A stretch of DNA of 64,000 nt from Candidatus Accumulibacter sp. 66-26 (GTDB taxonomy: Bacteria; Pseudomonadota; Gammaproteobacteria; Burkholderiales; Rhodocyclaceae). The stretch lies in assembly GCA_001897745.1 (NCBI GenBank), contig MKUH01000013.1:98384-162383 (forward strand), read 5' to 3'. Position numbers and translations under genes: made by a program. Below are positions 21,253 to 29,568 of the stretch, piece after piece; the stretch's first letter is position 1; each line of letters starts with the position of its first letter. Under the pieces are notes generated by a model. The model did not search any database. It was not told where the DNA came from and saw only the letters and a list, made by a program, of their open reading frames with translations.

Positions 21253-21897
21253 TCAATCCAGCCCGTGCGGGTCGGCTTGCAGCATCAGGCGGGCGAGTTC
21301 GGCGGCGCTGCCCGCCTCGACCTTCTCCATCACATGCTGGCGATGCACGTGCACGGTCTTCTCGCTGATGTCGAGATCGCGCGCGACGAGCTTGTTCGGC
21401 AGGCCGAGCGCGACGAGACGGGCGACCTCGCGTTCGCGCGGCGACAGGCGGTCGAACAGCGCCTGCGCGTGCGCGCGCCGCTGCGCGGCTGCACGCTGCG
21501 CGCTGCCGTGGCGCACCGCGGCGGCGACGGTGTCGAGCAGCGCCTGGTCGCGGAACGGCTTTTCGAGAAAGTCGAAGGCGCCCTGCTTCATCGCCTGCAC
21601 CGCCAGTTCGACGTCGCCGTGCCCGGTCATGAACACCACGGCCGGCGTCCAGCCGCGCGCGCGCAGCGCCTGCTGCAGTTCGAGGCCGCTCATGCCGGGC
21701 ATGCGGATGTCGAGCACGAGGCAGCCGAGGTCGGCCGGCGGCGCGGCGCCGTCGGCGCAGGCGGCGAGGAAGTCGGCCGCCGAGGCGTGCGCGGCGACCG
21801 GCCAGCCGACCGATTCGAGCAGGAAGACGAGCGAGCGGCGGAACGAGGCATCGTCGTCCACCACGTGGATCACGGCGTTTTCGGAAGAATCAGTCAT
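21253..21897 (-). CDS. ttrR: Response regulator TtrR (FixJ/NarL type)
   Basis: 214 aa DNA-binding response regulator expected to activate the ttr genes when phosphorylated by TtrS. The receiver domain has acidic residues VVDDD and acceptor Asp in LVLDIRMPGMSG, switch Thr in FMTGHGD and Lys in LEKPF. A LuxR-type helix-turn-helix follows: LSPREREVARLVALGLPNK and ISEKTVHVHR. The start overlaps the end of ttrS by 8 bases. Confidence 0.9.
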   Translation of the reverse strand: MTDSSENAVIHVVDDDASFRRSLVFLLESVGWPVAAHASAADFLAACADGAAPPADLGCLVLDIRMPGMSGLELQQALRARGWTPAVVFMTGHGDVELAVQAMKQGAFDFLEKPFRDQALLDTVAAAVRHGSAQRAAAQRRAHAQALFDRLSPREREVARLVALGLPNKLVARDLDISEKTVHVHRQHVMEKVEAGSAAELARLMLQADPHGLD

Positions 21898-23752
21898 GGC
21901 AAGGCAAGGTGAAGGTGAACACCATGCCCGCGCCGGTCTCCGGCGGCCGCGCCGAAAGCCGGCCGCCGTGCGCTTCGACGATGGTCGCGCAGATCGACAG
22001 GCCGAGGCCGAGGCCGTCGGGCTTGGTGGTGAAGAAGGATTCGAAGAGGCGGTCGCGCGCCTCGGGCGCGAGGCCGCGACCGAAGTCGCGCACGTCGACG
22101 CGCAGCGTGTCGTCCTCGCGCGCCAGCGCGATGCGCAGGCGGCGTGCTTCGGCCGGCAGGTCCGACATGGCGTCGAGCCCGTTCTTCAGCAGGTTGAGCA
22201 GCACCTGCTGGATCTGCAGCGGGTCGACCTCGACCGCGCAGCCGGCCGCCGCGCCTTCGTCGACCGAGATTTCCGGCCGGTTCGAGAGCATGCCGGAGAA
22301 CAGGGCGACGGTTTCATGCACCACCTCGGCCAGCACGCGGCGCTCGCGCACGGCGGCGCGCTTGCGGGCGAAGCCGCGAATGCGGCCGAGGATGCCGGCG
22401 GCGCGCTCGGCCTGCCCGGCGATCTCGACGCTCGCCTCGCGCACGGCGGCGTCGGTCAGGCGACCGTTGTCGACGCGCCGCACGAGGCTCTGCGCGTAGT
22501 TGCCGATGCTCGCCAGCGGCTGGTTGATCTCGTGCGCCAGCGTACCGGACAGCTCGCCGAGGATGGACAGGCGCGAGAGGTGCTCGACCTCCTCCTGATG
22601 CGCGCGCATGCGGCGCTCGATCGCCTGCCGCTCGTCGAGCGCGCGGCGCAGTTCGGCGGTGCGCACCTGCACCAGATGCTCGACGCGCACCGTGTAGATG
22701 ATCCAGCCGACGAGCAGCGTCGCCAGCACGAGGACGGCCGGCCAGTAGCGGACGACGGCGGCGCGCAGCGTGCTTTCCTTGAGGTAGCCGTAGGGGCCGG
22801 TCTGCAGTTCGCGGAACAATTCATGCACCGACTGGTAGTCGGCCGGCACCGTCCACGACATGCCCTCGCGCGTCGGCGGCATCGCCAGCAGCGCCGTCGC
22901 CACCGCCTTGGCGAGCGCCGGCGGCGTGCTGCGCAGCGTGGCGATCGGCCAGTCGGGATAGAGGCGGGTCGAGGTCAGGCAGGGGAAATCCGCTTCCGGG
23001 CGCGGCGAGAGGACGCGAAACTGCTGAGATGGCGCTCCGCCCGCGCTTCCGCCGGCCGCCGCGAGGTTTTCGACTGTGCATGCGCGCACGATGCCGGCGT
23101 CGGCGCGCCCGCTCGCCACCGCGTCGACCACCTTGCGCATCGGCAGGCCGACGAAATCGAGCGCCGCGAAGTCCGCGTTCGGATCGATGCCGAGCTGGGC
23201 GAACTCGCGCCACGCCACCTGGAAGCCGCCGAAGGCGTCGTCGCCGACCGCCGCCACCCGCTTGCCGACGAGGTCGGCCAGCGTCCCGATATCCTCGCGC
23301 TCGGCACGCACGATCACCGCCGACCCGACGGCGCGCGCCGGGCTCGGCGCCAGTGCGGTATCGAGCGTGGCGATCCGGCTGATGCCGAACTCCATCTCGA
23401 GCGCCACGTAGCTGCCCGGATTGGTGATCACGAAGTCGACCGACTGGCGTGCCACCGCCTCGCGCAGCGCCGCGTGGTCGAGCTGCACGAGCACCGGCCG
23501 GCTCCCCGGCAGCGCCGCCGCGAGGCGGTCGAGCAACGGTTCCCACTGGCTGCTCATCGCGTCGGCGTCGAGAAAGGCCAGCACGCCGACGCGCACCGGC
23601 CGCGCCGCCTCGGGCGCCGCCGCCAGCGGACCGACGCCGAGCGCCAGGCAGAGGAGAACGAGACGGACGAAGGGAGCAAGGCGCACGCGGCAGGCGAAGC
23701 GGCGCAGGAACGGCGCGACCGCGCGCCCCGCCGCTACGGGCAGGCGCGTCAA
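21890..23752 (-). CDS. ttrS: Tetrathionate-sensing histidine kinase TtrS
   Basis: 620 aa from a TTG start. Order: membrane helix (about 22-45), periplasmic PhnD-like substrate-binding domain (about 50-290), second helix, then dimerisation helix with phospho-acceptor His in LAHEINQPLASIGNY and an ATPase domain (NLLKNGLDAM, DFGRGL, GLGLGLSI). The periplasmic domain is the likely tetrathionate sensor. The TTG at 23752 overlaps the upstream gene's stop (TTGA) and has GAGGAGG 7 bases before it; no ATG in frame lies between this point and the membrane helix. Confidence 0.85.
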   Translation of the reverse strand: MTRLPVAAGRAVAPFLRRFACRVRLAPFVRLVLLCLALGVGPLAAAPEAARPVRVGVLAFLDADAMSSQWEPLLDRLAAALPGSRPVLVQLDHAALREAVARQSVDFVITNPGSYVALEMEFGISRIATLDTALAPSPARAVGSAVIVRAEREDIGTLADLVGKRVAAVGDDAFGGFQVAWREFAQLGIDPNADFAALDFVGLPMRKVVDAVASGRADAGIVRACTVENLAAAGGSAGGAPSQQFRVLSPRPEADFPCLTSTRLYPDWPIATLRSTPPALAKAVATALLAMPPTREGMSWTVPADYQSVHELFRELQTGPYGYLKESTLRAAVVRYWPAVLVLATLLVGWIIYTVRVEHLVQVRTAELRRALDERQAIERRMRAHQEEVEHLSRLSILGELSGTLAHEINQPLASIGNYAQSLVRRVDNGRLTDAAVREASVEIAGQAERAAGILGRIRGFARKRAAVRERRVLAEVVHETVALFSGMLSNRPEISVDEGAAAGCAVEVDPLQIQQVLLNLLKNGLDAMSDLPAEARRLRIALAREDDTLRVDVRDFGRGLAPEARDRLFESFFTTKPDGLGLGLSICATIVEAHGGRLSARPPETGAGMVFTFTLPCHD

Positions 23753-24126
23753 GTCCGGGCCTCCTCTCCGTTTTCGCGCAGCAGGCGGGCGCATTCGTCG
23801 AGCAGGTCGAAGACCAGTTCGGAGCGGTAGTTCGGGTCCAGCGCCTCCATCATTTCGTGGGCGGTGTACAGGCCGGCCTCGCGCGACAGCGAGCCCGCCA
23901 GATAGCGCGCCAGCCGGTCGCTCAGTTCCGAGAGCAGGCGGCGGTCGGCCAGCGGCAGCGCATCCCGCTTCACCGCGCCGCGCAGCAGCCAGGATTCGGC
24001 GAGACTCGCCCCCTGCGCGGTGGTCATCCACTGGCCGTGCTCGTAATAGGCCGACAGGCGCTCGGCGGCCAGCGCGAAAAGCAGGGCCTGGCGCGGATCG
24101 GGCGGAGGAGCGGGCGAAGTGGTCAT
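23749..24126 (-). CDS. Small conserved-looking protein ahead of ttrS
   Basis: 125 aa (from the MTTSPAPPPD start), not recognised. It is cytoplasmic in character: no signal peptide, mostly helical, with segments YYEHGQWMTTAQGASLAES and DPNYRSELVFDLLDEC. It is translationally coupled to ttrS by a 4-base overlap, so it is likely part of the sensing or reductase maturation system. It is too short and lacks the motifs for a TorD-type chaperone. An in-frame ATG at 24195 would add 23 Pro-rich residues but has no ribosome binding site. Confidence 0.7.
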   Translation of the reverse strand: MTTSPAPPPDPRQALLFALAAERLSAYYEHGQWMTTAQGASLAESWLLRGAVKRDALPLADRRLLSELSDRLARYLAGSLSREAGLYTAHEMMEALDPNYRSELVFDLLDECARLLRENGEEART

Positions 24127-24242
24127 TCGGCTTTCACGGTGAAAATTCTGGAGAAACAACGTCGGAGCAGGTCGTGGTGCGGGCGGCGCCGACAAAGGCT
24201 AGCACCCGCCGCAAATCCGGTTCATCCGGGCAAAACTGCGGC

Positions 24243-24740
24243 CTAGAGGACGAGCGGACGATCCGGCAATTCGTTGGGGTTGGCGGCACGGGCCGGAAAG
24301 TGCGCGGCGAGCGCTTCGGTGATCTCGTCCAGCGCGGCCAGCGCCCCGGCTTCGAACCGCCCGCCGGCGAAAGCCAGTTCCATGCGCCGGCACACGGCGT
24401 TCCAGAATTCCTGCCCGACGCGGGCATCGATGCCGCGATCGGCGACGATCTCGACGCGGCGGTCGACCAACTGCAGGTAGATCAGCACGCCGCTGTTCTC
24501 GACCGTGTCCCAGACGCGCAGTTGCGCGAACAGCTCAATCGCCCGCGCGCGCGGCGATTCGCCGCGCAGCAGGCCGCCGAGCGGCAGGCCGGCCTCGACG
24601 ACGAGGCGCAGTTCGCCGCGATGCCGGGCTTCGGACGCCGCGATGGCGCGTTCGACCGCCGCAAGCGTGCTTTGCGGAAAACCGCGCCGCACCCACCAGT
24701 GCGGCAGCGCGAGATGGCGGAAAATTCTCGTCAGTTGCAT
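24243..24740 (-). CDS. TPM-domain protein (second copy, cytoplasmic)
   Basis: 165 aa protein of the TPM (TLP18.3/Psb32/MOLO-1) family. After a short N-terminus it has HRGELRLVVEAGLPL, RAIELFAQLRVWDT, NSGVLIYLQLVDRRVEIVADRGI and a C-terminal helix. Unlike its upstream neighbour it has no signal peptide or Gly-rich tail. The ATG at 24740 overlaps the neighbour's stop (TGATG) with GGGAGGA upstream. Often found with lemA; exact role unknown. Confidence 0.85.
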   Translation of the reverse strand: MQLTRIFRHLALPHWWVRRGFPQSTLAAVERAIAASEARHRGELRLVVEAGLPLGGLLRGESPRARAIELFAQLRVWDTVENSGVLIYLQLVDRRVEIVADRGIDARVGQEFWNAVCRRMELAFAGGRFEAGALAALDEITEALAAHFPARAANPNELPDRPLVL

Positions 24741-25630
24741 CACCATCCTCCCGACGCGCCGCCGCCGCCAAAACCGCCCCCGCCGCCGGAGAAACCGCCG
24801 CCGCCCGAAAAACCGCCCCCGCCGCCGCGCCCGCCGAAACCGCCCGGACCGCCCCACCCGCCGATTCCGCCGAGACCGCTCGCCCCGGCGAACAGCGAGA
24901 CGACGAAGGCGACGACGCCGACCAGACCGGCGACCAGCAGCGAGGAAAAGAGCAGCGCGGCGATCACGCCGCCGATCACGCCGATGATGCCCGAGGCGAG
25001 AAAGCGGCCGAAGATCGCGCGCAGCACGCCGCCGACGACGAAAACCAGAATGAAGCCGCCGACCAGCAGCGATTCGAGATCGGCGCCGCCGCCCCCGCCG
25101 CTTGCGGCGGCCTGCGGCGGCGGCAACGGTTCGCCGCCGACGACGCGCAGCATCGCATCGACGCCGGCCTCGATGCCGCCGGCGAAATCGCCCTGCTTGA
25201 AATGCGGCGTGATCGTTTCGGCGACGATGCGCTTCGCAGTGGCGTCGTTGAGCGCGCCTTCGAGGCCGTAACCGACCTCGATGCGCAGCTTGCGATCGTC
25301 CTTGGCGACGAGCAGCAGCGCGCCATCATCCACGCCCTTGCGCCCGAGCTTCCACGCCTCGACGACGCGCAGCGCGTATTGCTCGATGGCTTCCGGCTGC
25401 ACGCTCGGCACCAGCAGCACGGCGATCTGCGAACCCTTCTCGCGCTCGAACGCGGCGAGCTTTTCTTCGAGCCGGCCGCGCTGCTCGGCGGACAGCGTCG
25501 CGGTGAGATCGGTGACGCGCGCCGTGAGCGGCGGCACCGGCTGCAGCGCCTGCGCCGCGGCCAGCCCGGCGGCGAGCAGCAGAAAGCAGCCGAGCAGCCA
25601 GAGCGGCAGGCGGACGCCGAAGGCAGGCAT
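24740..25630 (-). CDS. TPM-domain membrane protein, YgcG type
   Basis: 296 aa. Signal peptide (1-26), TPM domain (about 35-170: SQIAVLLVPSVQPEAIEQYALRV, here split after LVPS; LRIEVGYGLEGAL), then two to three membrane helices (about 190-250) and a Gly/Trp/Phe-rich tail that ends in GGGGASGGW. This is the architecture of YgcG/YfgC-like exported TPM proteins that accompany LemA, thought to act at the cell envelope. The gene follows lemA by 2 bases. Confidence 0.9.
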   Translation of the reverse strand: MPAFGVRLPLWLLGCFLLLAAGLAAAQALQPVPPLTARVTDLTATLSAEQRGRLEEKLAAFEREKGSQIAVLLVPSVQPEAIEQYALRVVEAWKLGRKGVDDGALLLVAKDDRKLRIEVGYGLEGALNDATAKRIVAETITPHFKQGDFAGGIEAGVDAMLRVVGGEPLPPPQAAASGGGGGADLESLLVGGFILVFVVGGVLRAIFGRFLASGIIGVIGGVIAALLFSSLLVAGLVGVVAFVVSLFAGASGLGGIGGWGGPGGFGGRGGGGGFSGGGGFSGGGGGFGGGGASGGW

Positions 25631-25632
25631 GC

Positions 25633-26286
25633 TCAGTAGCCGGGCTGCGCCGGACTCTTGCCGCCTTCGGCCGGCGCGGCGGCGGCCGGCTTGGCCGGTG
25701 CTGAAAAATCGACCTTGGGCGGCGCCGAAATCGCCTTCTCGTTCTCGACCGTGAAGTTGGCCTTGGCCTGATAGCCGAGGACCATCGCCGTCAGATTGTT
25801 CGGGAAGGTGCGCACCGAGACGTTGTAGGCCTCGACCGACTTGATGTAGCGGTTGCGCGCCACGGTGATGCGGTTCTCGGTGCCTTCGAGCTGCGCCTGC
25901 AGGTCGCGGAAGGAAGCGTCGGCCTTGAGCTGCGGATAGTTCTCGGACACCACCAGCAGGCGCGACAGCGCGCTGGAAAGGCCGGCCTGCGCCTGCTGGA
26001 ACTTGGCGAAGGCCTCGGGATTCTCGATCAGCTCGGGCGTCGCCTGGATGCTGCCGACCTGCGCGCGCGCCTGCGTCACCTGCGTCAGCACTTCGCGCTC
26101 GTGGCTGGCGTAGCCCTGCACGGTGGCGACCAGATTGGGCACCAGATCGGCGCGCCGCTGGTACTGGTTGAGCACTTCGGACCACGCCGCCTTGACGGCT
26201 TCGTCGCCGGTCTGGAAGGTGTTGTAGCCGCAGCCGGAAAGCAGGCTGGCGACGAGGGCGAGCACGGCGAGGATTCTGATGCGCAT
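25633..26286 (-). CDS. lemA: LemA family lipoprotein
   Basis: 217 aa. Lipoprotein signal with lipobox LLSGC (about residue 19), then the LemA core: YNTFQTGDEAVKAAWSEV, QRRADLVPNLVATVQGYA, FRDLQAQLEGTENRITVARNRY and VRTFPNNLTAMVLGY. The C-terminal Ala/Pro/Lys tail is variable. The start at 26286 has GGAGGC upstream. First gene of a lemA-TPM-TPM operon; the family's molecular function is not settled. Confidence 0.93.
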   Translation of the reverse strand: MRIRILAVLALVASLLSGCGYNTFQTGDEAVKAAWSEVLNQYQRRADLVPNLVATVQGYASHEREVLTQVTQARAQVGSIQATPELIENPEAFAKFQQAQAGLSSALSRLLVVSENYPQLKADASFRDLQAQLEGTENRITVARNRYIKSVEAYNVSVRTFPNNLTAMVLGYQAKANFTVENEKAISAPPKVDFSAPAKPAAAAPAEGGKSPAQPGY

Positions 26287-26342
26287 GATGTTGCCTCCGG
26301 GCGGGAACGAATGACGGTTAGATGGGGCCGGCGGCCCGCGGT

Positions 26343-27377
26343 TCAAGGTGCGAGCGCGGCGCCCGCCTTCAATTCGCGCATCAGCGCGCGGGCACGGCAC
26401 AGGTCTTCCCAGGTCTTTGCCTTGTCGGGCAGCGTGCGCAGCAGATACGCCGGGTGGTAGGTGACGACGACCGGAATCTCGCGCCCGCCCGCCGCGCAGG
26501 CGAGCGGCTTGCCGCGCAGGCTGGCCAGCGAGCTTTCGACGCCGAGCACCGCCTGCACCGCGGCGCGGCCGAGCAGGACGATCAGCTTCGGTTGCAGCAG
26601 CTCGATCTGGCGCTGCAGATAGGGCGCGCAGGCGGCCATTTCGCCGGCCTCCGGCGTGCGGTTGCCGGGCGGGCGGCACTTCACGGCGTTGGCGATGTAG
26701 ACGTCGGCGCCGCGTTCGAGGTCGATGGCCGCCAGCATCGCGTCGAGCAACTTTCCGGCCTGTCCGACGAAAGGCTCGCCGCGCGCGTCCTCCTCGGCGC
26801 CCGGCCCCTCGCCGATGAACAGCCAGTCCGCCCGCTCGTCGCCGACGCCGGGCACGGCCTGCCGGCGCTGCTCGCACAGGCCGCAGGCACGGCAGTCGGC
26901 GATGCTCCGGCGCAGTTCGTCCCAGCCCATGCGCGCGATCTGCGCGCCGCGCCCGCCTTCCGGCGCGTCGCCGACGCGTGGCGCCGAGGGCGAGGGAGCG
27001 GTTGCGGGGAAATTGTCGGGCGCGGCATCGGACCAAGCTCCATCCGCGTTTTCGTCGGCAGCCCACCCGGCGGCTTCATCACGCGGCGCGCAGGCCGGCA
27101 CGCGATCGGCATCGGATGCGCCCGCCATCGGCTCGGTCGTCTCCGCCGCTACGGCCGGCGGCGCGGCGCGGAACGCCGCCCGGCCCTCGTCCGGGTTGTA
27201 ATCCCGGTCGGATTCCCGGTCGCTTGCCCGGGTTTCCTCCCACGCCGTTTCGCGGCCGTCGTCGGGAACTTCGTCCGGCGCCGCGTCTGGAGACGCCTCC
27301 GACGCCGCCGGACGGGCGCGCAGCTTCCACTGCGTCAGGCCCATCTCGTGCAGGATCTGTTCGCGCGTCAGGCTCAT
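26343..27377 (-). CDS. Uracil-DNA glycosylase, family 4 (Fe-S)
   Basis: Removes uracil from DNA as the first step of base excision repair. 344 aa, about 100 longer than most family 4 enzymes because of an acidic Ala/Asp/Glu/Pro-rich linker (about residues 23-145) between the short N-terminal motif (LHEMGLTQWKLR) and the catalytic domain. Motifs: CRACGLC and later CAPY for the [4Fe-4S] cluster, GEGPGAEEDARGEPFVG, KCRPPGNRTP, and YHPAYLLR. The ATG overlaps the rimI stop by four bases (ATGA). Confidence 0.9.
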   Translation of the reverse strand: MSLTREQILHEMGLTQWKLRARPAASEASPDAAPDEVPDDGRETAWEETRASDRESDRDYNPDEGRAAFRAAPPAVAAETTEPMAGASDADRVPACAPRDEAAGWAADENADGAWSDAAPDNFPATAPSPSAPRVGDAPEGGRGAQIARMGWDELRRSIADCRACGLCEQRRQAVPGVGDERADWLFIGEGPGAEEDARGEPFVGQAGKLLDAMLAAIDLERGADVYIANAVKCRPPGNRTPEAGEMAACAPYLQRQIELLQPKLIVLLGRAAVQAVLGVESSLASLRGKPLACAAGGREIPVVVTYHPAYLLRTLPDKAKTWEDLCRARALMRELKAGAALAP

Positions 27378-27850
27378 GCCGACACCTCGAGCAGCGGATG
27401 GGTCAGCACCAGCGCGTCCTCGCGCCCCTGCTCGGCCGGGTAGTAGCCGCGCCGCACGCCGATCTGCACAAAGCCGAAGTGGCGGTAGAGTTCGAGCGCC
27501 TTCGCGTTCGACGGGCGCACTTCGAGCAGCAGCGTCGTCGCCCCGCCCTGCCGCCCGACCTGCATGGCGTGGCGCAGCAGGCGCGCGCCGAAGCCCATGC
27601 CCTGCCGCTTTTCGGAAACGCTGATGTTGAGCAGGTGCGCCTCGTCGACGGCGATCATCACCACCGCGTAGCCGACCAGTTCGCCGCCGACGCGGCAGAC
27701 CCAGCAGCTGTAGCCGGCCGCGATCGAATCGGCGAAGTTGCCGCGACTCCACGGATGGGAATAGATGCGGTACTCGATGGGCAGCAGCTCGTCGAGGTCG
27801 TGCGGGTTCATCGGCAGCATCTCGATGCGCGGTTCGAGCAGCGCGTTCAC
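27374..27850 (-). CDS. rimI: Ribosomal protein S18 alanine N-acetyltransferase RimI
   Basis: GNAT-fold acetyltransferase, 158 aa, that acetylates the N-terminal alanine of ribosomal protein S18. Acetyl-CoA loop SVSEKRQGMGFGARLL, then LLEVRPSNAKALELYRHFGF, the RimI signature. It lies between tsaB and the uracil-DNA glycosylase gene, a common arrangement. The start at 27850 is 79 bases after the tsaB stop. Confidence 0.93.
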   Translation of the reverse strand: MNALLEPRIEMLPMNPHDLDELLPIEYRIYSHPWSRGNFADSIAAGYSCWVCRVGGELVGYAVVMIAVDEAHLLNISVSEKRQGMGFGARLLRHAMQVGRQGGATTLLLEVRPSNAKALELYRHFGFVQIGVRRGYYPAEQGREDALVLTHPLLEVSA

Positions 27851-27929
27851 CGGACCTCCCTCCCGTCGCCGCGCATCACGCTCCGCGCGGGCAGCAGCGC
27901 GACCGCAGCGAATGGCCGGACGCGGGCGC

Positions 27930-28628
27930 TCACGCCTTGCCTCCCTGCGCCAACCGCTCGGCGACCGTCTGCGCGACCTTGTCGCGCACGTAGACCGGCA
28001 CCGCGTCGGCCGGATCGACCCGTTCGCCGCGCGCCAGACGCGGCGCGGCGAGGCGCGCCGCGGCGTCGGCCGTCGGCATCAGCTCCGGCAGCCAGGCGTC
28101 GACCGCGGGCGCCAGCCGCTCGCGCAGCGCCGGGTAGGCGGCCAGCCCGTTGCCGCAGGCCAGCCAGCCGCCGCTCGCGGGCAGCGGCACCGCGCCCGGC
28201 GGATGGACGCCGACCGGGCCGAGCGCCACGACCGCGTCGGACGAAACCTCGAAACTGCCGAGATACACTTCGCCCATGCGCGCGTCGAGCGCCACCAGCA
28301 CGCGCCCGCCGCCGGCGGCCAAAGCCATCGCCTCCAGCGTACCGACCGGCAACAGCGGCGTGTCGTGCGCGAAAGCCAGCCCCTGCGCGACGCCGCAAGC
28401 CACGCGCAGGCCGGTGAAGGAACCGGGGCCGGCGCCGAAGGCGATGCCCGACAGATCGGCGAAGCCGAGGCCGGCCTCGGCCAGCGTCGAGCGAATCAGC
28501 GGCAGCAGGGTTTCCGAATGCGAAACGCCGCGCGGGCAATCGCGCAGCAGCACTTCGCCGTCGCGCCACAAGGCGATGGAACCGGCGTCGGTGGAGGTTT
28601 CGATGGCAAGCAGATTGATGGCAGGCAT
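27930..28628 (-). CDS. tsaB: tRNA threonylcarbamoyladenosine biosynthesis protein TsaB
   Basis: Scaffold subunit of the TsaBDE complex that makes t6A37 in tRNA. 232 aa. ASKHA-fold features: N-terminal LLAIETSTDAGSIAL, then GISHSE-like segment GVSHSETLLPLI, GAGPGSFTGLRV and LDARMGEVYLGSF. The start MPAINLLAIETS at 28628 is chosen because the conserved fold begins there; 10 further in-frame residues upstream look random. Confidence 0.93.
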   Translation of the reverse strand: MPAINLLAIETSTDAGSIALWRDGEVLLRDCPRGVSHSETLLPLIRSTLAEAGLGFADLSGIAFGAGPGSFTGLRVACGVAQGLAFAHDTPLLPVGTLEAMALAAGGGRVLVALDARMGEVYLGSFEVSSDAVVALGPVGVHPPGAVPLPASGGWLACGNGLAAYPALRERLAPAVDAWLPELMPTADAAARLAAPRLARGERVDPADAVPVYVRDKVAQTVAERLAQGGKA

Positions 28629-28784
28629 GGGGCGATATTCTACCCGCCGCGGCGGCAATGCTGGCGGCGCGATTGCGCATACCCCGCCAAGGCGCCGAAT
28701 ACCGGGAGAGAACGATCACTTCCTCTGCGGCGGCGCAGAGGGCGCTACGCGCAGCGGCGGGCCACCGACGGAGAAGCCCTGCGC

Positions 28785-29330
28785 TCAGGGAATCGGCTTA
28801 CCCATCTTCGGCATCAATTCGAGCAGCCTGTCGTCGCCCCGGATCCGTTCGACCATCTGCCGGCGCAGCGCCTCGCTGGAATCCTGATCGAGAATCGTCG
28901 CCGCGTAATGCGCCGCGACGCCCTTGACGCCGTTCTCAGCGAGCACGGCCTGGTAATGCTCCTGAATCAGGGTGGAATATTCGGCGCGCTCGGCGGACGA
29001 CGCCGCGGCCGCCTGCGGATAGCTTTCGGCGAACCAGTCCCCGCGGCTTCCGGGTTGGGTCGGCAGCTGGAATCCGTAGTCCGCATACCATTTCGGCAGC
29101 TGGTACATTTCCACGGGATAGTCGCCTGCCGCGCCGGCCTCGCCGCTCGCCGCCAGGGCGCCGGCCCGCTCGGCCGAGGCGGCCTGCCGGGCCGCCGCCG
29201 ATATCGTGACGCTATCCGCGCCATCCGTAACTTTGCCGTAACTCGCGGCAGCCGCCGCAACCGGGCTGGAACGACTGCTGGATGCTGCGTAGGCGACGCC
29301 CGCCGCCGGGGTGAAGCTGCCGATATGCAT
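28785..29330 (-). CDS. Hypothetical protein with IS..AR motif
   Basis: 181 aa, not recognised. The N-terminus is low-complexity Ala/Ser (residues ~1-40) with DSVTISAAARQAA, a pattern also seen in flagellar and export-linked proteins. The C-terminal half (about 75-180) is a helical domain with YPVEMYQLPKWYADYGFQL and a tail DRLLELMPKMGKPIP. No signal peptide or membrane helix. The start at 29330 is supported by GGAGA four bases upstream. It stands alone between tsaB and the dCMP deaminase gene. Confidence 0.75.
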   Translation of the reverse strand: MHIGSFTPAAGVAYAASSSRSSPVAAAAASYGKVTDGADSVTISAAARQAASAERAGALAASGEAGAAGDYPVEMYQLPKWYADYGFQLPTQPGSRGDWFAESYPQAAAASSAERAEYSTLIQEHYQAVLAENGVKGVAAHYAATILDQDSSEALRRQMVERIRGDDRLLELMPKMGKPIP

Positions 29331-29537
29331 GGATTCTCCGTCGAACGTGTTTTGCGATGAACGATCCGCGCCCGTTGGCGAGCGCAATCATCATTGGCCC
29401 AGCAAAAAACAGGCCATCCGTTCATCGGCAATCGCGGAGAGTCCGCGCCCCATGCGCATCCGGGACATGACGCCGAAGGGAAGGCCGTACTCGACAGCCG
29501 TGCGGGAACGTCCTCGGCGGCAAAAAACGCCGGCAGC

Positions 29538-29562
29538 AAAACGGCAGCGGCGAGAACTGCCG
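29538..29562 (-). terminator. Terminator of the dCMP deaminase gene
   Basis: On the minus strand a 6-bp stem CGGCAG / CTGCCG with a 9-base loop is followed by TTTT. It begins 7 bases after the stop codon. Confidence 0.6.
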
Positions 29563-29568
29563 CCCGGT

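Noticed and set aside
23749..24126. TorD-type chaperone for TtrA
   Set aside because: The protein is only 125 aa and lacks the recognisable TorD/DmsD core segments; position alone is not enough.
24750..24870. GC-rich tandem-repeat-like DNA
   Set aside because: It encodes the Gly-rich tail of the exported TPM protein; irregular units, so a coding low-complexity region rather than a separate repeat.
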